Positions 17,501-25,612 of a stretch of 64,000 nucleotides of DNA are shown piece by piece. The notes under the pieces were generated by a model. That model made no database searches. It saw nothing but the letters and a program-made list of their open reading frames with translations, and was not told the DNA's origin. How positions within the stretch are numbered: the first letter of the stretch is position 1; every line of letters starts with the position of its first letter. The stretch comes from Phycisphaeraceae bacterium (GTDB lineage: Bacteria; Planctomycetota; Phycisphaerae; Phycisphaerales; Phycisphaeraceae), in the NCBI GenBank assembly GCA_029260595.1, contig JAJDCY010000012.1, positions 1-64,000 of the forward strand, read 5' to 3'. Position numbers and translations under genes: made by a program.

Positions 17501-17689
17501 GGCCTCAACCTCCTCGGGGGCCAGCCCTTCGGTCACGGTGAAAACCTGCACCAGGTTCGGCGAAACATCGGGAAATGCGTCCACCGGCAGCCGCGTGTAG
17601 CCCCACCACCCCGCCGCCATGACGAGCGCAGCCAACACCGCGACCAGCAGGCGGTTGTTCAGGGAGGCGTCAATGAGCCGTTCGATCAT
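14546..17689 (-). CDS. czcA: Heavy-metal efflux RND transporter (CzcA-type)
   Basis: 1047 aa, the usual length. This is the inner-membrane proton/metal antiporter of a tripartite exporter. 'LPVDAFPDVSPNLVQVFT' near the start, 'AIAIGMMVDGTIVMVENI' in the fourth membrane helix, and 'ITREDTQRFITIQNNVVGRD' are heavy-metal RND features. In the periplasmic cleft 'QPIEMNVDELLEGVKAELAV' follows the CzcA pattern; the Met triad known for copper exporter CusA is not evident as I align it. A divalent cation (Zn, Co, Cd or Ni) is therefore favoured, although the operon ends with a copper oxidase. Order: small Cys protein, czcB, czcA, outer-membrane factor, multicopper oxidase. Confidence 0.93.
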   Translation of the reverse strand: MIERLIDASLNNRLLVAVLAALVMAAGWWGYTRLPVDAFPDVSPNLVQVFTVTEGLAPEEVEAFVTYPIETAMLGLPGVEKIRSVSNFGLSVVNVYFEEGVGIYFARRLVNERLTQAREQIPEGFGEPELGPISTGMGLVLFYYLEDTAGQYTLEQLRTTHDWVVGRNLSRVPGVTEVLGIGGHEKQYHIAVDPSALVRYELTIGEVIGRVESNNLNIGAQFIEEGGEELVVRSVGLAHGLDDLRRIVVKTDDGRPVYLSDVAEVKTGGAVRRGVQTRNGQGEVVAGMVIKLYGTNASVVIERVEARIAQINGILPSGMRIVPYYEQKNIVESSVSTVTEALVMGVVLVSFVLFVFMGGFRAGIVVAVAIPFSVLFAFIAMYVFDQSANLMSLGGLAIAIGMMVDGTIVMVENIDRQLREAAPDQPRLKVIARACHEVGRPILYAITIIIVVFLPLFTLRGVEGKTFRPLAYTVALAMLGSLIYALLVAPVIGQLLMRSAKRKANEAGPIRDPLIVRIMLAPYRPVVRFFVRHRWAAIGLSICLFGIGAAIFPMLGSEFTPRLNEGTIVVRLTQAPSISLEHSKQNTLRVEQRLLKIPEVVEVTSRVGRGEVGAHADPVNSAEMFVTLKPKDQWRRPNDQGYIESQIRRTVAGMPGIMANLTQPIEMNVDELLEGVKAELAVKLFGDDLNELKDNADVIAAVLRNVPGATDVQVDQVSGAPQLVIRPDFQAIARYGLNLADVQHTIRAAIGGQQAGQVFEGIRRFDIVVRYAAQARQTREAIGDLLVAAPNGSRVPLSQLATIERITGPRQITREDTQRFITIQNNVVGRDIGSFVADAQAAIDRDVQLPPGYFTVWGGSFRLQQEANRRLALVVPATLLIIGLLLYSSFGSLLNAAVILLNIPLALVGGVIGLWLSGENLSVPASVGFIALFGIALENGMVLVAYLNQLVREGTPVDEASVKGALLRVRPVMMTALTTGLGLIPLLLASGTGSEIQRPLAAVVIGGLVTSTVLTLLVLPGLYRWFAVPVDPDVLARSNGDELGSVG

Positions 17690-17737
17690 GGATAGCCCTT
17701 CACGTAGCCGTTCTACACCGGTCTGATAAACCGGGTC

Positions 17738-19003
17738 TTAGTGCGCGTGCCCCGCGTGCTCTAGTGATGCGCGGTCCATCTCCGCTCGAAGCGCCAACAC
17801 GTTCCCGCTGACAAACCACTCGCCCGGCGACAGGCCGTCAAGTATCTCCACCTGTGTCGCCGTCTCACGCCCGACACTGACCGGCCGAAGCCGCATCCCC
17901 TCATCGACACGGACAAACACCGCGGAGCCGCCGTCGGCCGCCACGATCGCCGACTTGGGCACGACAATAGCCGCCGACTCTGCGTTAGTCCGGACCGCGG
18001 CTTTAACGAACAGACCCGGCCGCCAATGGCCATCGGGGTTTGCCAGCACCACACGCGCGGTCGCGGTACGCGTTGCTTCATCCAGCGCCGGGCTGATGAA
18101 AGTGATGACCCCGTCTTCAGCCACGCGCATTTGATTCGACTCGACGCGGACGTGCCTGCCCGGAACGATATCCACCAGGTCGCGCTGATGAACGGTCAGG
18201 TCAACCCATACACTCGACAGATCGGCGACAACGTAGGGTGAATCGTGCGAACCGGGCTCCACCGATTCGCCAACGGTCAGGTGGCGGCGCGTCACCATAC
18301 CGGCCAACGGCGCGACAAGCTCATAGAGGCTGAACTGCCTGTCATCGAGTGCCGGCAGCGCTTCGATCTGCTCGCGCGAGAACCCCAGCGCCTGCAGAAC
18401 GTGTCTTGCCTGGCCAGAGATGATCTCTGCCTCGCGTGTCGCCTGGCGGGACTCCAATACGGCCCGCTCCGTCCCCGCGCCTGATTCATACAGACGCTCG
18501 GCACGGCTGAGATTCTGAATTGCCAACTCGAGCCGAGCCCGCCCGGCAAGGTAATCGCTGCGTGCGGCCGCAAGCTCGCGGCTGCTCAGAACCGCCATCA
18601 CCTCGCCGGCTTCGACCCGGTCGCCGACCGAATACATCACTCGCCGAGCGATCCCTGCCACGAGTGGCGTGACGTGCGCAACCCGATCGGCGTTATAAAC
18701 TACCTCGCCGGTCAGTCGGATCTCACGGGCCAGCTCGCCGCTCTTGGCTTGCTCGACTGTGATCTCAAACTCCTCCAATACCGCCGTGTCCAGGCGGATC
18801 ACATCGTCGTCGTGATCCGCACCGCCTTCACCGTGATCATCGTGATCACCATGATCCTCATGCCCACCGTGGCCATGAGCCTCTTCGTGGTCGTGCCCAT
18901 CCTCCGCGAGCGCCAACCGGTTCGCCCCACCCGTCAGAAACAGGTTCAACGCGACTAGCGCGCCTATCGCCCAAGCGTTTCGCGGAGATATACGAGTGGT
19001 CAT
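17738..19003 (-). CDS. czcB: RND efflux periplasmic adaptor (CzcB-type), His-rich
   Basis: 421 aa membrane-fusion protein. After a signal-like N-terminus comes a His/Asp-rich stretch ('GHDHEEAHGHGGHEDHGDHD', about 35-54) likely to bind divalent metal. It is followed by the adaptor fold: barrel-sandwich halves 'LVAGIARRVMYSVGDRVEAG' and 'YELVAPLAGMVTRRHLTVGE', a helical hairpin between them, and a beta-barrel region with 'WVDLTVHQRDLVDIVPG'. It links the CzcA pump to the outer-membrane channel. The gene is 48 nt upstream of czcA and 99 nt downstream of the VLCxGxDGH protein, all on one strand. Confidence 0.92.
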   Translation of the reverse strand: MTTRISPRNAWAIGALVALNLFLTGGANRLALAEDGHDHEEAHGHGGHEDHGDHDDHGEGGADHDDDVIRLDTAVLEEFEITVEQAKSGELAREIRLTGEVVYNADRVAHVTPLVAGIARRVMYSVGDRVEAGEVMAVLSSRELAAARSDYLAGRARLELAIQNLSRAERLYESGAGTERAVLESRQATREAEIISGQARHVLQALGFSREQIEALPALDDRQFSLYELVAPLAGMVTRRHLTVGESVEPGSHDSPYVVADLSSVWVDLTVHQRDLVDIVPGRHVRVESNQMRVAEDGVITFISPALDEATRTATARVVLANPDGHWRPGLFVKAAVRTNAESAAIVVPKSAIVAADGGSAVFVRVDEGMRLRPVSVGRETATQVEILDGLSPGEWFVSGNVLALRAEMDRASLEHAGHAH

Positions 19004-19102
19004 GGCTCACGGCTCCTACAAAAGGCCGGTGTTCGCTGGTAAACCCCGCGCGCGACAACACAGCGAGTGCTACTAGAAAAAATTCGGTTAGAGTTGCGTA
19101 CC

Positions 19103-19525
19103 CTAGATCACCAGAATGGTGCAGCGCAGCGTAACATCTAGCAGATTTGCCCTTCGCTGGTGTCGCAAGACTTGGAGTGCTACAAGCGAGTGCCCGTACG
19201 CGGGGTTTCCGATCGTTGGTGCCAGCGGCACCCGATACGCCCCGTGACCGATCGCCCCACCCACACGGCGATGGCTCGAAGGGTCATCAATCGCCAATGC
19301 AAAATCAACGCACCCGCTCTGCGCAGCCTCGACTGCCACATGGCTGTCACCGTTTCGGCTATCGCTGTGGGCTTGCTCACAACCCGATCCGGCGTGCGGC
19401 AATTCGATCGCACGGTGCCCGTCTTGCCCAACGCACAACACCTGCCCCCACGCCGGCCAACCGGTCGTCGCGATCAGCGACGCCACGATCAGATAATGAA
19501 CCCATCGGTGTTGATTGGACCGCAT
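19103..19525 (-). CDS. Small exported VLCxGxDGH protein heading a metal-efflux operon (copy B)
   Basis: 140 aa from the ATG at 19523-19525. A signal-like segment ('LIVASLIATTGWPAWGQ') precedes 'VLCVGQDGHRAIEL', then Cys in 'GSGCEQAH' and 'QSGCVDFA', and the end 'LRCTILVI'. The protein at 474-875 shares VLCxGxDGHxAxEL, the spaced later Cys and the 'LRxxIL' end, so the two are homologous, although the middle has diverged. Both are first in clusters for Czc-type exporters. I know of no defined function. A periplasmic metal-binding or sensory role would fit. It is the first gene of the operon running to the multicopper oxidase. Confidence 0.75.
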   Translation of the reverse strand: MRSNQHRWVHYLIVASLIATTGWPAWGQVLCVGQDGHRAIELPHAGSGCEQAHSDSRNGDSHVAVEAAQSGCVDFALAIDDPSSHRRVGGAIGHGAYRVPLAPTIGNPAYGHSLVALQVLRHQRRANLLDVTLRCTILVI

Positions 19526-19531
19526 GGATCG

Positions 19532-19560
19532 ATTTTAGCTGCGACCAACTCACCCAACAA
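19532..19560 (-). promoter_or_regulatory. Candidate promoter of the czc operon, immediately before the first ATG
   Basis: On the minus strand TTGTTG (19555-19560) and TAAAAT (19532-19537) are 17 nt apart. Six nt separate the -10 from the ATG of copy B, which would start transcription at or next to the ATG. Layout matches the promoter proposed for copy A. Consensus-based only. Confidence 0.4.
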
Positions 19561-19720
19561 GCCGACCCTTGCAACGACGAGCGTGCCCGGCACTTTTCTT
19601 ATCCCTAGAATTCACCCCGCGACCCCGGCCGGTCCAGAGGCTAAGATTCACCGCGGCGGGTCACGACCGAACCCGTGGCCTGGTCCACCAAGCTATTGAC
19701 CCCTCGCGCAGGGCCGATCC

Positions 19721-21580
19721 ATGAAACAATGGTTAGCACGATGGGGCCGGCTCCTGCGAGACTCGTGGGAAAGCCTCTGGGAAGACCACCATTGGTCAGT
19801 CATCGGCGGGTTCTGGCTGACTGCCTACGGGTTAGGCGTCATCGGCGTCTTCAAGCAGCCGCCCGTGTTCGCCGAGCGCGACGTCTGGGACATCTTCTAC
19901 CGCCCTATCCAGCTGTTCATGCTCGACGACAGCATGGTCATCGACGAGGGTGGCATCGTCATGTCGTGGCAACTGCAGATCGCACGATTCATGTCGCCCG
20001 CGATCGCCGGGTACACCGCATTCGCCGCGCTGTCCGCCGTGTTCAACGAACAGCTCGGGCTGCTGAAGCTACGCCTGTTCAAAGGGCACGTTGTCATCTG
20101 CGGGCTTGGCCGCAAGGGTGATCAGTTGGCCAAGGACTTTCTTGATTGTGGCGACCGCGTTGTCGTAATCGAGTTGGACGAGGGCAACGACGAGATCCGC
20201 GGCTGCCAGGCCGACGGTGCGATCGTGCTCGTCGGCAATGCGACAGACCGGTCGGTCTTGCGTAAAGCCCGTATCGACCGCGCCAAGTGTCTGATCGCGA
20301 TCTGCGGCGATGACGGGACCAACGTCGAAATCGCCGTCCACGCCAACGACATTATCCGCAACAGCCGCTCGTCATCGAACCAATCGAGTACCCCGCAGAC
20401 CGACGCCGGCAGCAGCGTGGATCGCCCTCTGACCGAAACCGATGACGACATCGTCCATTGCTTTGTCCATATCGTCGACTTGGACCTGCGTACGCTGCTT
20501 GCCAACCGCTTCGTCGGCGAACCTGGAGACCCGATCGAGTTGCGGTTCTTCAATATCTTCGAAAGTGGTGCCCGGGCGTTGCTCGAAGACTTCCCGCCCG
20601 ATGTCTACGGCGGCCAGTCCGCACAGGGACAACTGCACCTGCTCGTGATCGGCTTCGGGCAGTTTGGCGAAAGTGTCATCACCAACGGTGCGCGGCTGGG
20701 CCACTACGCCAGCGACAAGCGGCTGCGGATCACCGTCATCGACAAGGACGCCGGCAAGAAGGAGCAGGCCTTCCGCGCGCGCTTCCCACATATCGACGAA
20801 GCCTGCGACCTCAAGTTCGTCGAGATGGACTACGAAGGCACCGGGTATCTCGAAGGCCGGCTGCTCTGGGGCACCGACGAAGACTGCAAGTTCACACTGG
20901 TTTATGTCTGTCTCGATGACGACTCACGCGGGCTCGCCTGTGCCCTGGATATCCTGCCCAAGCTCCGCCCAGCCGGCACCCCGATTGTCGTGCGCATGAG
21001 CGACAACGCAGGGCTTGCGACGCTGCTGCAAGCGGATAATGGGGCCGCGCGCACGGCGAGTCAGCTGCGAGCCTTCCTGATGATCAACGACACCTGCCGC
21101 CGCAAAGCGATCCTCAACGATGAGCAGGACCGCCTCGCCCAGGTGATCCACCGCAACTACGCACGCCGCCAGGCCGAAGCCGGCGACACCGCTGTCGATA
21201 ACCCCTTCGCCGTCCGCTGGCATGCACTGCCCGATGAGATCAAAAACTCCAACCGCCAGCAGGCCGACCACATCCCCCTCAAGCTGCGCGCGATCGGCTG
21301 CACCACCCGGCCGATCAAGGATCCGCAAGCCACCAGCCTGTTCGAATTCGCCACTGCTGAGGTCGAGCTGATGGCCCGCATGGAGCACGAACGATGGAAA
21401 GCCGAGCGGTTCCTGGCCGGCTGGTCGTATGCGCCCGGGCCCAAGAACCCCGCCCGAAAAACCCACCCGGACCTGATCAGTTACGACGCGCTCCCCGAAG
21501 AGGTCAAAGAGATCGACCGACACGCCGTCCGCGACATCCCCCAACTGCTCGCCCGAATCGGCTACGAAATCGTGCGCTAG
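19721..21580 (+). CDS. Two-RCK (TrkA-N) membrane protein with C-terminal RyR domain
   Basis: 619 aa. Two hydrophobic segments flank the first 115 residues ('VIGGFWLTAYGLGVIGVF' and 'SPAIAGYTAFAALSAVF'). They are followed by an RCK/TrkA-N nucleotide-binding domain ('GHVVICGLGRKGDQLAKDFL', about 121-140) and a second one ('LHLLVIGFGQFGESVITNGA', about 307-326). The last 75 residues ('MARMEHERWKAERFLAGWSY' onwards, then 'KTHPDLISYDALPEEVKEID') match the RyR repeat known from ryanodine receptors and also found in bacteria. RCK domains gate potassium channels by binding NAD(H) or ions. With only two membrane segments it may be a channel subunit or regulator. It is convergent with mtnA (19 nt). Confidence 0.85.
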   Translation: MKQWLARWGRLLRDSWESLWEDHHWSVIGGFWLTAYGLGVIGVFKQPPVFAERDVWDIFYRPIQLFMLDDSMVIDEGGIVMSWQLQIARFMSPAIAGYTAFAALSAVFNEQLGLLKLRLFKGHVVICGLGRKGDQLAKDFLDCGDRVVVIELDEGNDEIRGCQADGAIVLVGNATDRSVLRKARIDRAKCLIAICGDDGTNVEIAVHANDIIRNSRSSSNQSSTPQTDAGSSVDRPLTETDDDIVHCFVHIVDLDLRTLLANRFVGEPGDPIELRFFNIFESGARALLEDFPPDVYGGQSAQGQLHLLVIGFGQFGESVITNGARLGHYASDKRLRITVIDKDAGKKEQAFRARFPHIDEACDLKFVEMDYEGTGYLEGRLLWGTDEDCKFTLVYVCLDDDSRGLACALDILPKLRPAGTPIVVRMSDNAGLATLLQADNGAARTASQLRAFLMINDTCRRKAILNDEQDRLAQVIHRNYARRQAEAGDTAVDNPFAVRWHALPDEIKNSNRQQADHIPLKLRAIGCTTRPIKDPQATSLFEFATAEVELMARMEHERWKAERFLAGWSYAPGPKNPARKTHPDLISYDALPEEVKEIDRHAVRDIPQLLARIGYEIVR

Positions 21581-21599
21581 AATACCCGCCCGGTCCGCG

Positions 21600-22667
21600 T
21601 CACACCGTCACGGACATACCCAGAACCTGCGCGACGGTGTCGGCGTTCACAGGCTGGATCAACCCCTTCTCCGTAATGATCGCCTCGATCAACTCGTGCG
21701 GCGTCACGTCGAACGCCGGGTTGTGCGCGACAACCTCGCTCGGCGCGGTGCGCCGCCCAAAACCGTTGACGATCTCTTCCGCGTCGCGGTGTTCGATCGG
21801 GATCCCCGCCCCATCCGCGATCGCCCGGTCGAATGTGGAACTGGGTGCGGCAACATAAAACGGGATCCCGTGGTGCCGCGCGAGCACCGCAAGGCTGTAG
21901 GTTCCGACCTTGTTCGCGGAATCCCCGTTCGCGGCGATCCGGTCGGCGCCCGTGATCACCATCCCCACCTCACCACCACGCATCACCTGCGCCGCCGCGG
22001 AATCACAGATCAACTCGACATCAATCCCAGCGATCAGCAACTCAAACACCGTCAAGCGCGCCCCCTGCAGCAGCGGCCGCGTCTCATCGGCGTATACACG
22101 GAACGCCAACTTATTTTGCTTCGCCAGGTACATCCCCGCCGTCGCCGTCCCGATCCCACCCGTCGCAAGCGCCCCCGCGTTGCAATGTGTCAGCACCGCG
22201 GGTCGGCCGGCTCGCACCGCCTTCTCAATCAGCGCCACCGTGTTCCGCCCGATCTGCTCGCACATCGCCGCGTCTTGCTCATGGATCGCTCGGGCCTCAG
22301 CCAGCAACGCGTCGGGCGTCGGGGCGCTCACACACTGCATGCGATCGAGCGCCCAAAACAGATTGACCGCGGTAGGCCGGCTACTCGCGAGCAGCGACGC
22401 CGCCTGACCCAATGCATCGCGTTGCGCCTCACTCGCGCCCGCCCCCTCAGGCCCGGCCGCCTGCACCCCGATCACACACCCGTAAGCCGCCGCGACGCCG
22501 ATCGCCGGCGCACCACGCACCGCCAAACACTTGATCGCATCGGCAACCTGCTCCACGCGATCGCAGTCAAGATAGACCACCTGCTCCGGCAGCTTGGTCT
22601 GATCCAACAGCCGCAGCCGACCGGCCCGGGCATCCCCGATCCATTCAATATTCTTAATCGCGAGCAT
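21600..22667 (-). CDS. mtnA: S-methyl-5-thioribose-1-phosphate isomerase
   Basis: 355 aa, normal length. It isomerises 5-methylthioribose-1-phosphate to methylthioribulose-1-phosphate in the methionine salvage pathway. Visible blocks are 'CLAVRGAPAIGVAAAYG', 'THCNAGALATGGIGTA' with the catalytic Cys, and 'GADRIAANGDSANKVGTYSL' with the catalytic Asp; these also separate it from eIF2B-alpha relatives. No other salvage gene lies in the window. It is followed upstream on the same strand by cdsA (77 nt gap), probably without functional connection. Confidence 0.94.
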   Translation of the reverse strand: MLAIKNIEWIGDARAGRLRLLDQTKLPEQVVYLDCDRVEQVADAIKCLAVRGAPAIGVAAAYGCVIGVQAAGPEGAGASEAQRDALGQAASLLASSRPTAVNLFWALDRMQCVSAPTPDALLAEARAIHEQDAAMCEQIGRNTVALIEKAVRAGRPAVLTHCNAGALATGGIGTATAGMYLAKQNKLAFRVYADETRPLLQGARLTVFELLIAGIDVELICDSAAAQVMRGGEVGMVITGADRIAANGDSANKVGTYSLAVLARHHGIPFYVAAPSSTFDRAIADGAGIPIEHRDAEEIVNGFGRRTAPSEVVAHNPAFDVTPHELIEAIITEKGLIQPVNADTVAQVLGMSVTV

Positions 22668-22744
22668 TGATCGATCCTACCGGTGATTCACGATCCAGCC
22701 GGTCGCTCTGGACCGAACGACCGCCCACTCACCGCATTAAAACA

Positions 22745-23716
22745 TCACACCGAGCAGATCACCGCGATCATCTTCAACAACCAATAAGCGAACGGCGCCA
22801 CAAGGATCGGCGAGTCCACCACATCCAGCACCCCACCGAAACCCGGCACCGAGCTGCCCGAATCTTTCACCGTCGCGTCGCGTTTGAAAAGGCTTACCGT
22901 CAGGTCACCAATCTGCCCGACCACACCCAGCAGCGCCCCCACCCCCGCCGCGCACATCAGCGGCAACCGGTACGCCTCGAACACCATCGCTCCGTCGCGC
23001 GCGACCCATCGCCCAAACACCCCTTGATCGATCCCAACCCACACCAGCGCCGCCGCGACGCCAGCCGACACCGCCACCCCGCCGAGCAACCCTTCCCACG
23101 TCTTGCCCGGGCTCAGCCACGGGATCAGCTTGTGTCGCCCCACAGCCCGCCCCACGAAGTACGCGCCGATATCGCACGTCTTGGGTATCAGCATCACACA
23201 CGCGACCAACCACGCGCTGTGGTCCGTCCGTATCGCTAGATAAAACCCCGGCAACACGCCCAGATACACGGCCGCAAACACCCCCGCCGCACCGGCAACG
23301 ACCGCCCCCTCGACGCGCCCCTCCCCTCTGCGCCCATATACGTGTCGCCACAACCCAAACACCAGCACCCCGGCCAGCACACTTGCCATCACGCCAACGG
23401 CCACGCCGCTACCGATCCCAGTCGGGATCAGATACACCGCAACACACACCAACCATGCGGACCCGACCAGGAACCCCCGGCCGATACGGATCCCCTTCGC
23501 ACGAAAAACCGAGCACAGCTCACCCGACGCCAACGCGACCAGGACCAACACCATCCCCAGCAACACCAACCCGGCCGGCAGCCCGCGTCCCTCTCCCAGC
23601 ACACGCGGCCACCAGGCCCACGGCAGCTCGACACGCCCGACCCGCTCATCCAGATGGACCAGCCCCACAAGCAGCGCGATCATGAACGGGCCGAAAATCA
23701 ACCGGTAACGGAGCAT
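22745..23716 (-). CDS. cdsA: Phosphatidate cytidylyltransferase
   Basis: 323 aa integral membrane protein with about eight hydrophobic helices. It makes CDP-diacylglycerol from phosphatidate and CTP for phospholipid synthesis. The family signature lies near the C-terminus: 'KRDATVKDSGSSVPGFGGVL' followed by 'DVVDSPILVAPFAYWLL'. 'SPGKTWEGLLGG' in the middle is another conserved block. The usual 'PGHGGxxDRxD' reads 'PGFGGVLDVVD', a departure at two positions. The CDP-DAG product would be the lipid donor if the inositol phosphate made at 8 kb enters phosphatidylinositol; no CDP-alcohol transferase is seen here. Confidence 0.9.
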   Translation of the reverse strand: MLRYRLIFGPFMIALLVGLVHLDERVGRVELPWAWWPRVLGEGRGLPAGLVLLGMVLVLVALASGELCSVFRAKGIRIGRGFLVGSAWLVCVAVYLIPTGIGSGVAVGVMASVLAGVLVFGLWRHVYGRRGEGRVEGAVVAGAAGVFAAVYLGVLPGFYLAIRTDHSAWLVACVMLIPKTCDIGAYFVGRAVGRHKLIPWLSPGKTWEGLLGGVAVSAGVAAALVWVGIDQGVFGRWVARDGAMVFEAYRLPLMCAAGVGALLGVVGQIGDLTVSLFKRDATVKDSGSSVPGFGGVLDVVDSPILVAPFAYWLLKMIAVICSV

Positions 23717-23844
23717 TCACGGATGTTACAAGCCATATGCCGCCGAGACACCAGCGATGCCCCCCCGCCGCCGCTCAATCACCCCACACGGTTGGCGGGC
23801 ACGCCCGGATCAACTATCGTGCGGGGAACCAACAGCAGGCATCC

Positions 23845-25578
23845 TTGACCACGCCAATCCACCGAACCCAAGCCCGACACAGCCCCCCACGCCCCAAGCC
23901 GATCTCATTCGTGATCATGGGCGTGCTGGTCGCCATCGCCGCAGCCGTCCCCACCCACGCCCGCGCCGACGACCTCCTTGCCGCCGGCGATGCCGACAAC
24001 GTCTGGATCGTTAAGCCGAGCGCCGACGGCAAGCGCTTCGCCATTCTCAACAACAGCGGCCTTGATGAGCCGGGCCAGCTCTCCCGCGTGCTCACCATGA
24101 CCGGCTCGCTCACCCCGCGCGGTATCGCGTCGGCCGATGAGCGCCTATGGATGGTCTTCCAACCGGCCAATCCCGGCGCCCCAGCCCTCGTTCAGTCGCT
24201 ACAGGTTAAAGTCGACGCCACCAGCCACGTCCCACGCACCGTTAAGAAAGTCCAGCCCGGCCTGCCCCCGGGGATCCGGCTACGCGCCCTGGCCGCAAGC
24301 GACACGGGCCCGTGGGCGCTGATCACGATCGAGGATCAGGACACCCTGCGACAGATTGACCAACCGGCCGACAAGGCTGATGGCGCGCCAAGTGTCCCAC
24401 CTGTGGCGCCCGCCCGCACCGACGCCGCTGAGACCGACCTGCGCGCTGACACGCCGCCACTGCGAAGTTCGATCCCCGTCGACCGACTGATCAGACTGCG
24501 TCGAAACCGCTGGGAGAAATTCGACCTTCCAGACGATTGGCCACATGGGGCCGACGCATGGGTCGTTCTGCATAAACCGTCCGACGCACACCCGACGCTC
24601 ATCACAGCGCCCCTTGCCACACAACACGACTTGATCGAGGTCTTCGACTACGCCGACACAGGCTGGACCAAACACCAGCACACCCTCGTCGCTTCCGATA
24701 TCGAGCCCGACAAGCCACCGACGGCTCGCAACGCGTTCGCCGTCGACGGCCAACTCGTCTTCGCCCGTCACGACCCAACGCCCAACCGACTCACTGTGAC
24801 CACACACCTGCTCCTTGAAGACACCGCCCCCGCCTACGGCCATCTATCAATCGACGCCCCACCCGACCAACCCTGGGCCGTGATCCCCGCCGGGCAAACG
24901 ATCGCGTTGCTGACCGCCGACCCCGCTGGCATCATCACCTGGACCCGCATGAACCTCCAGGACCGGACGCTGCACGAACCAGTCGCACTTGACCAGCCGC
25001 GGTTCAAACCCCTTGCCGTCGTCGCCAACTACGTCGTACTCGTCGCTGTCCTGGCCCTGGCGACGCTGACCATGTTCATCTTCTGGCGGCGCGACCCAAC
25101 CTGGAACCGCCTGGACCTTCCCGAGTCACTCATCCTGGCCGACCTTAGCCGCCGCGCCATCGCCGCCGCGATCGACATCGCTCCCGGTGCGCTGCTGGCG
25201 ATGTACCTTTTCCAGGTTGATCCGGTTGAGCTATCGCGGCGTTGGCCGGGGCAGAGTGAGAGCTGGCGTGACATGATCCCCGGCATGGTTGTTATGGGAA
25301 TCTACATCACCCACACGCTGCTTAGCGAACTTTTCACCGCCACCACACTCGGAAAGAAGGTCCTCGGGCTGCACACCGTGCGGCTCACGGGCCAGCCGCC
25401 CAACCTCTGGCAGGTCGTCGCGCGAAACGTGACCAAGGCGTTCGATCTGATCGCGTTCCCGCTGCTGATCCTCCCGCTGATCGGCCCGTACCGTCAGCGG
25501 CTTGGGGATCTGGTCGCGGGGACTGTCGTCGTCACCGCGACACCAACCGACCTGGAAGAGCCCGACGACGACGAGTAG
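23845..25578 (+). CDS. Exported/membrane protein with C-terminal RDD domain
   Basis: 577 aa if started at the TTG at 23845, which has CAGG upstream and gives a basic n-region before the signal-like 'FVIMGVLVAIAAAVPTHARA'. The open frame begins at 23737; ATG 23917 is the other choice. Residues about 45-410 are a poorly recognisable extracytoplasmic region that may be propeller-like ('DNVWIVKPSADGKRFAILNN', 'WALITIEDQDTL'). A membrane helix follows ('YVVLVAVLALATLTMFIFW'), then an RDD domain with further helices: 'RRAIAAAIDIAPGALLAMY', 'TTLGKKVLGLHTVRL', 'LIGPYRQRLGDLVAGTVVV'. RDD proteins are thought to act in transport or membrane stress; function here is unknown. Divergent from cdsA. Confidence 0.75.
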   Translation: MTTPIHRTQARHSPPRPKPISFVIMGVLVAIAAAVPTHARADDLLAAGDADNVWIVKPSADGKRFAILNNSGLDEPGQLSRVLTMTGSLTPRGIASADERLWMVFQPANPGAPALVQSLQVKVDATSHVPRTVKKVQPGLPPGIRLRALAASDTGPWALITIEDQDTLRQIDQPADKADGAPSVPPVAPARTDAAETDLRADTPPLRSSIPVDRLIRLRRNRWEKFDLPDDWPHGADAWVVLHKPSDAHPTLITAPLATQHDLIEVFDYADTGWTKHQHTLVASDIEPDKPPTARNAFAVDGQLVFARHDPTPNRLTVTTHLLLEDTAPAYGHLSIDAPPDQPWAVIPAGQTIALLTADPAGIITWTRMNLQDRTLHEPVALDQPRFKPLAVVANYVVLVAVLALATLTMFIFWRRDPTWNRLDLPESLILADLSRRAIAAAIDIAPGALLAMYLFQVDPVELSRRWPGQSESWRDMIPGMVVMGIYITHTLLSELFTATTLGKKVLGLHTVRLTGQPPNLWQVVARNVTKAFDLIAFPLLILPLIGPYRQRLGDLVAGTVVVTATPTDLEEPDDDE

Positions 25579-25612
25579 CCGCTCACACCCCGCCACCGTC
25601 CGGACCCGTACG

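Noticed and set aside
24280-24843. Minus-strand frame within the RDD-protein gene
   Set aside because: No domain, no ribosome site, and it lies entirely inside a longer gene with continuous codon bias.
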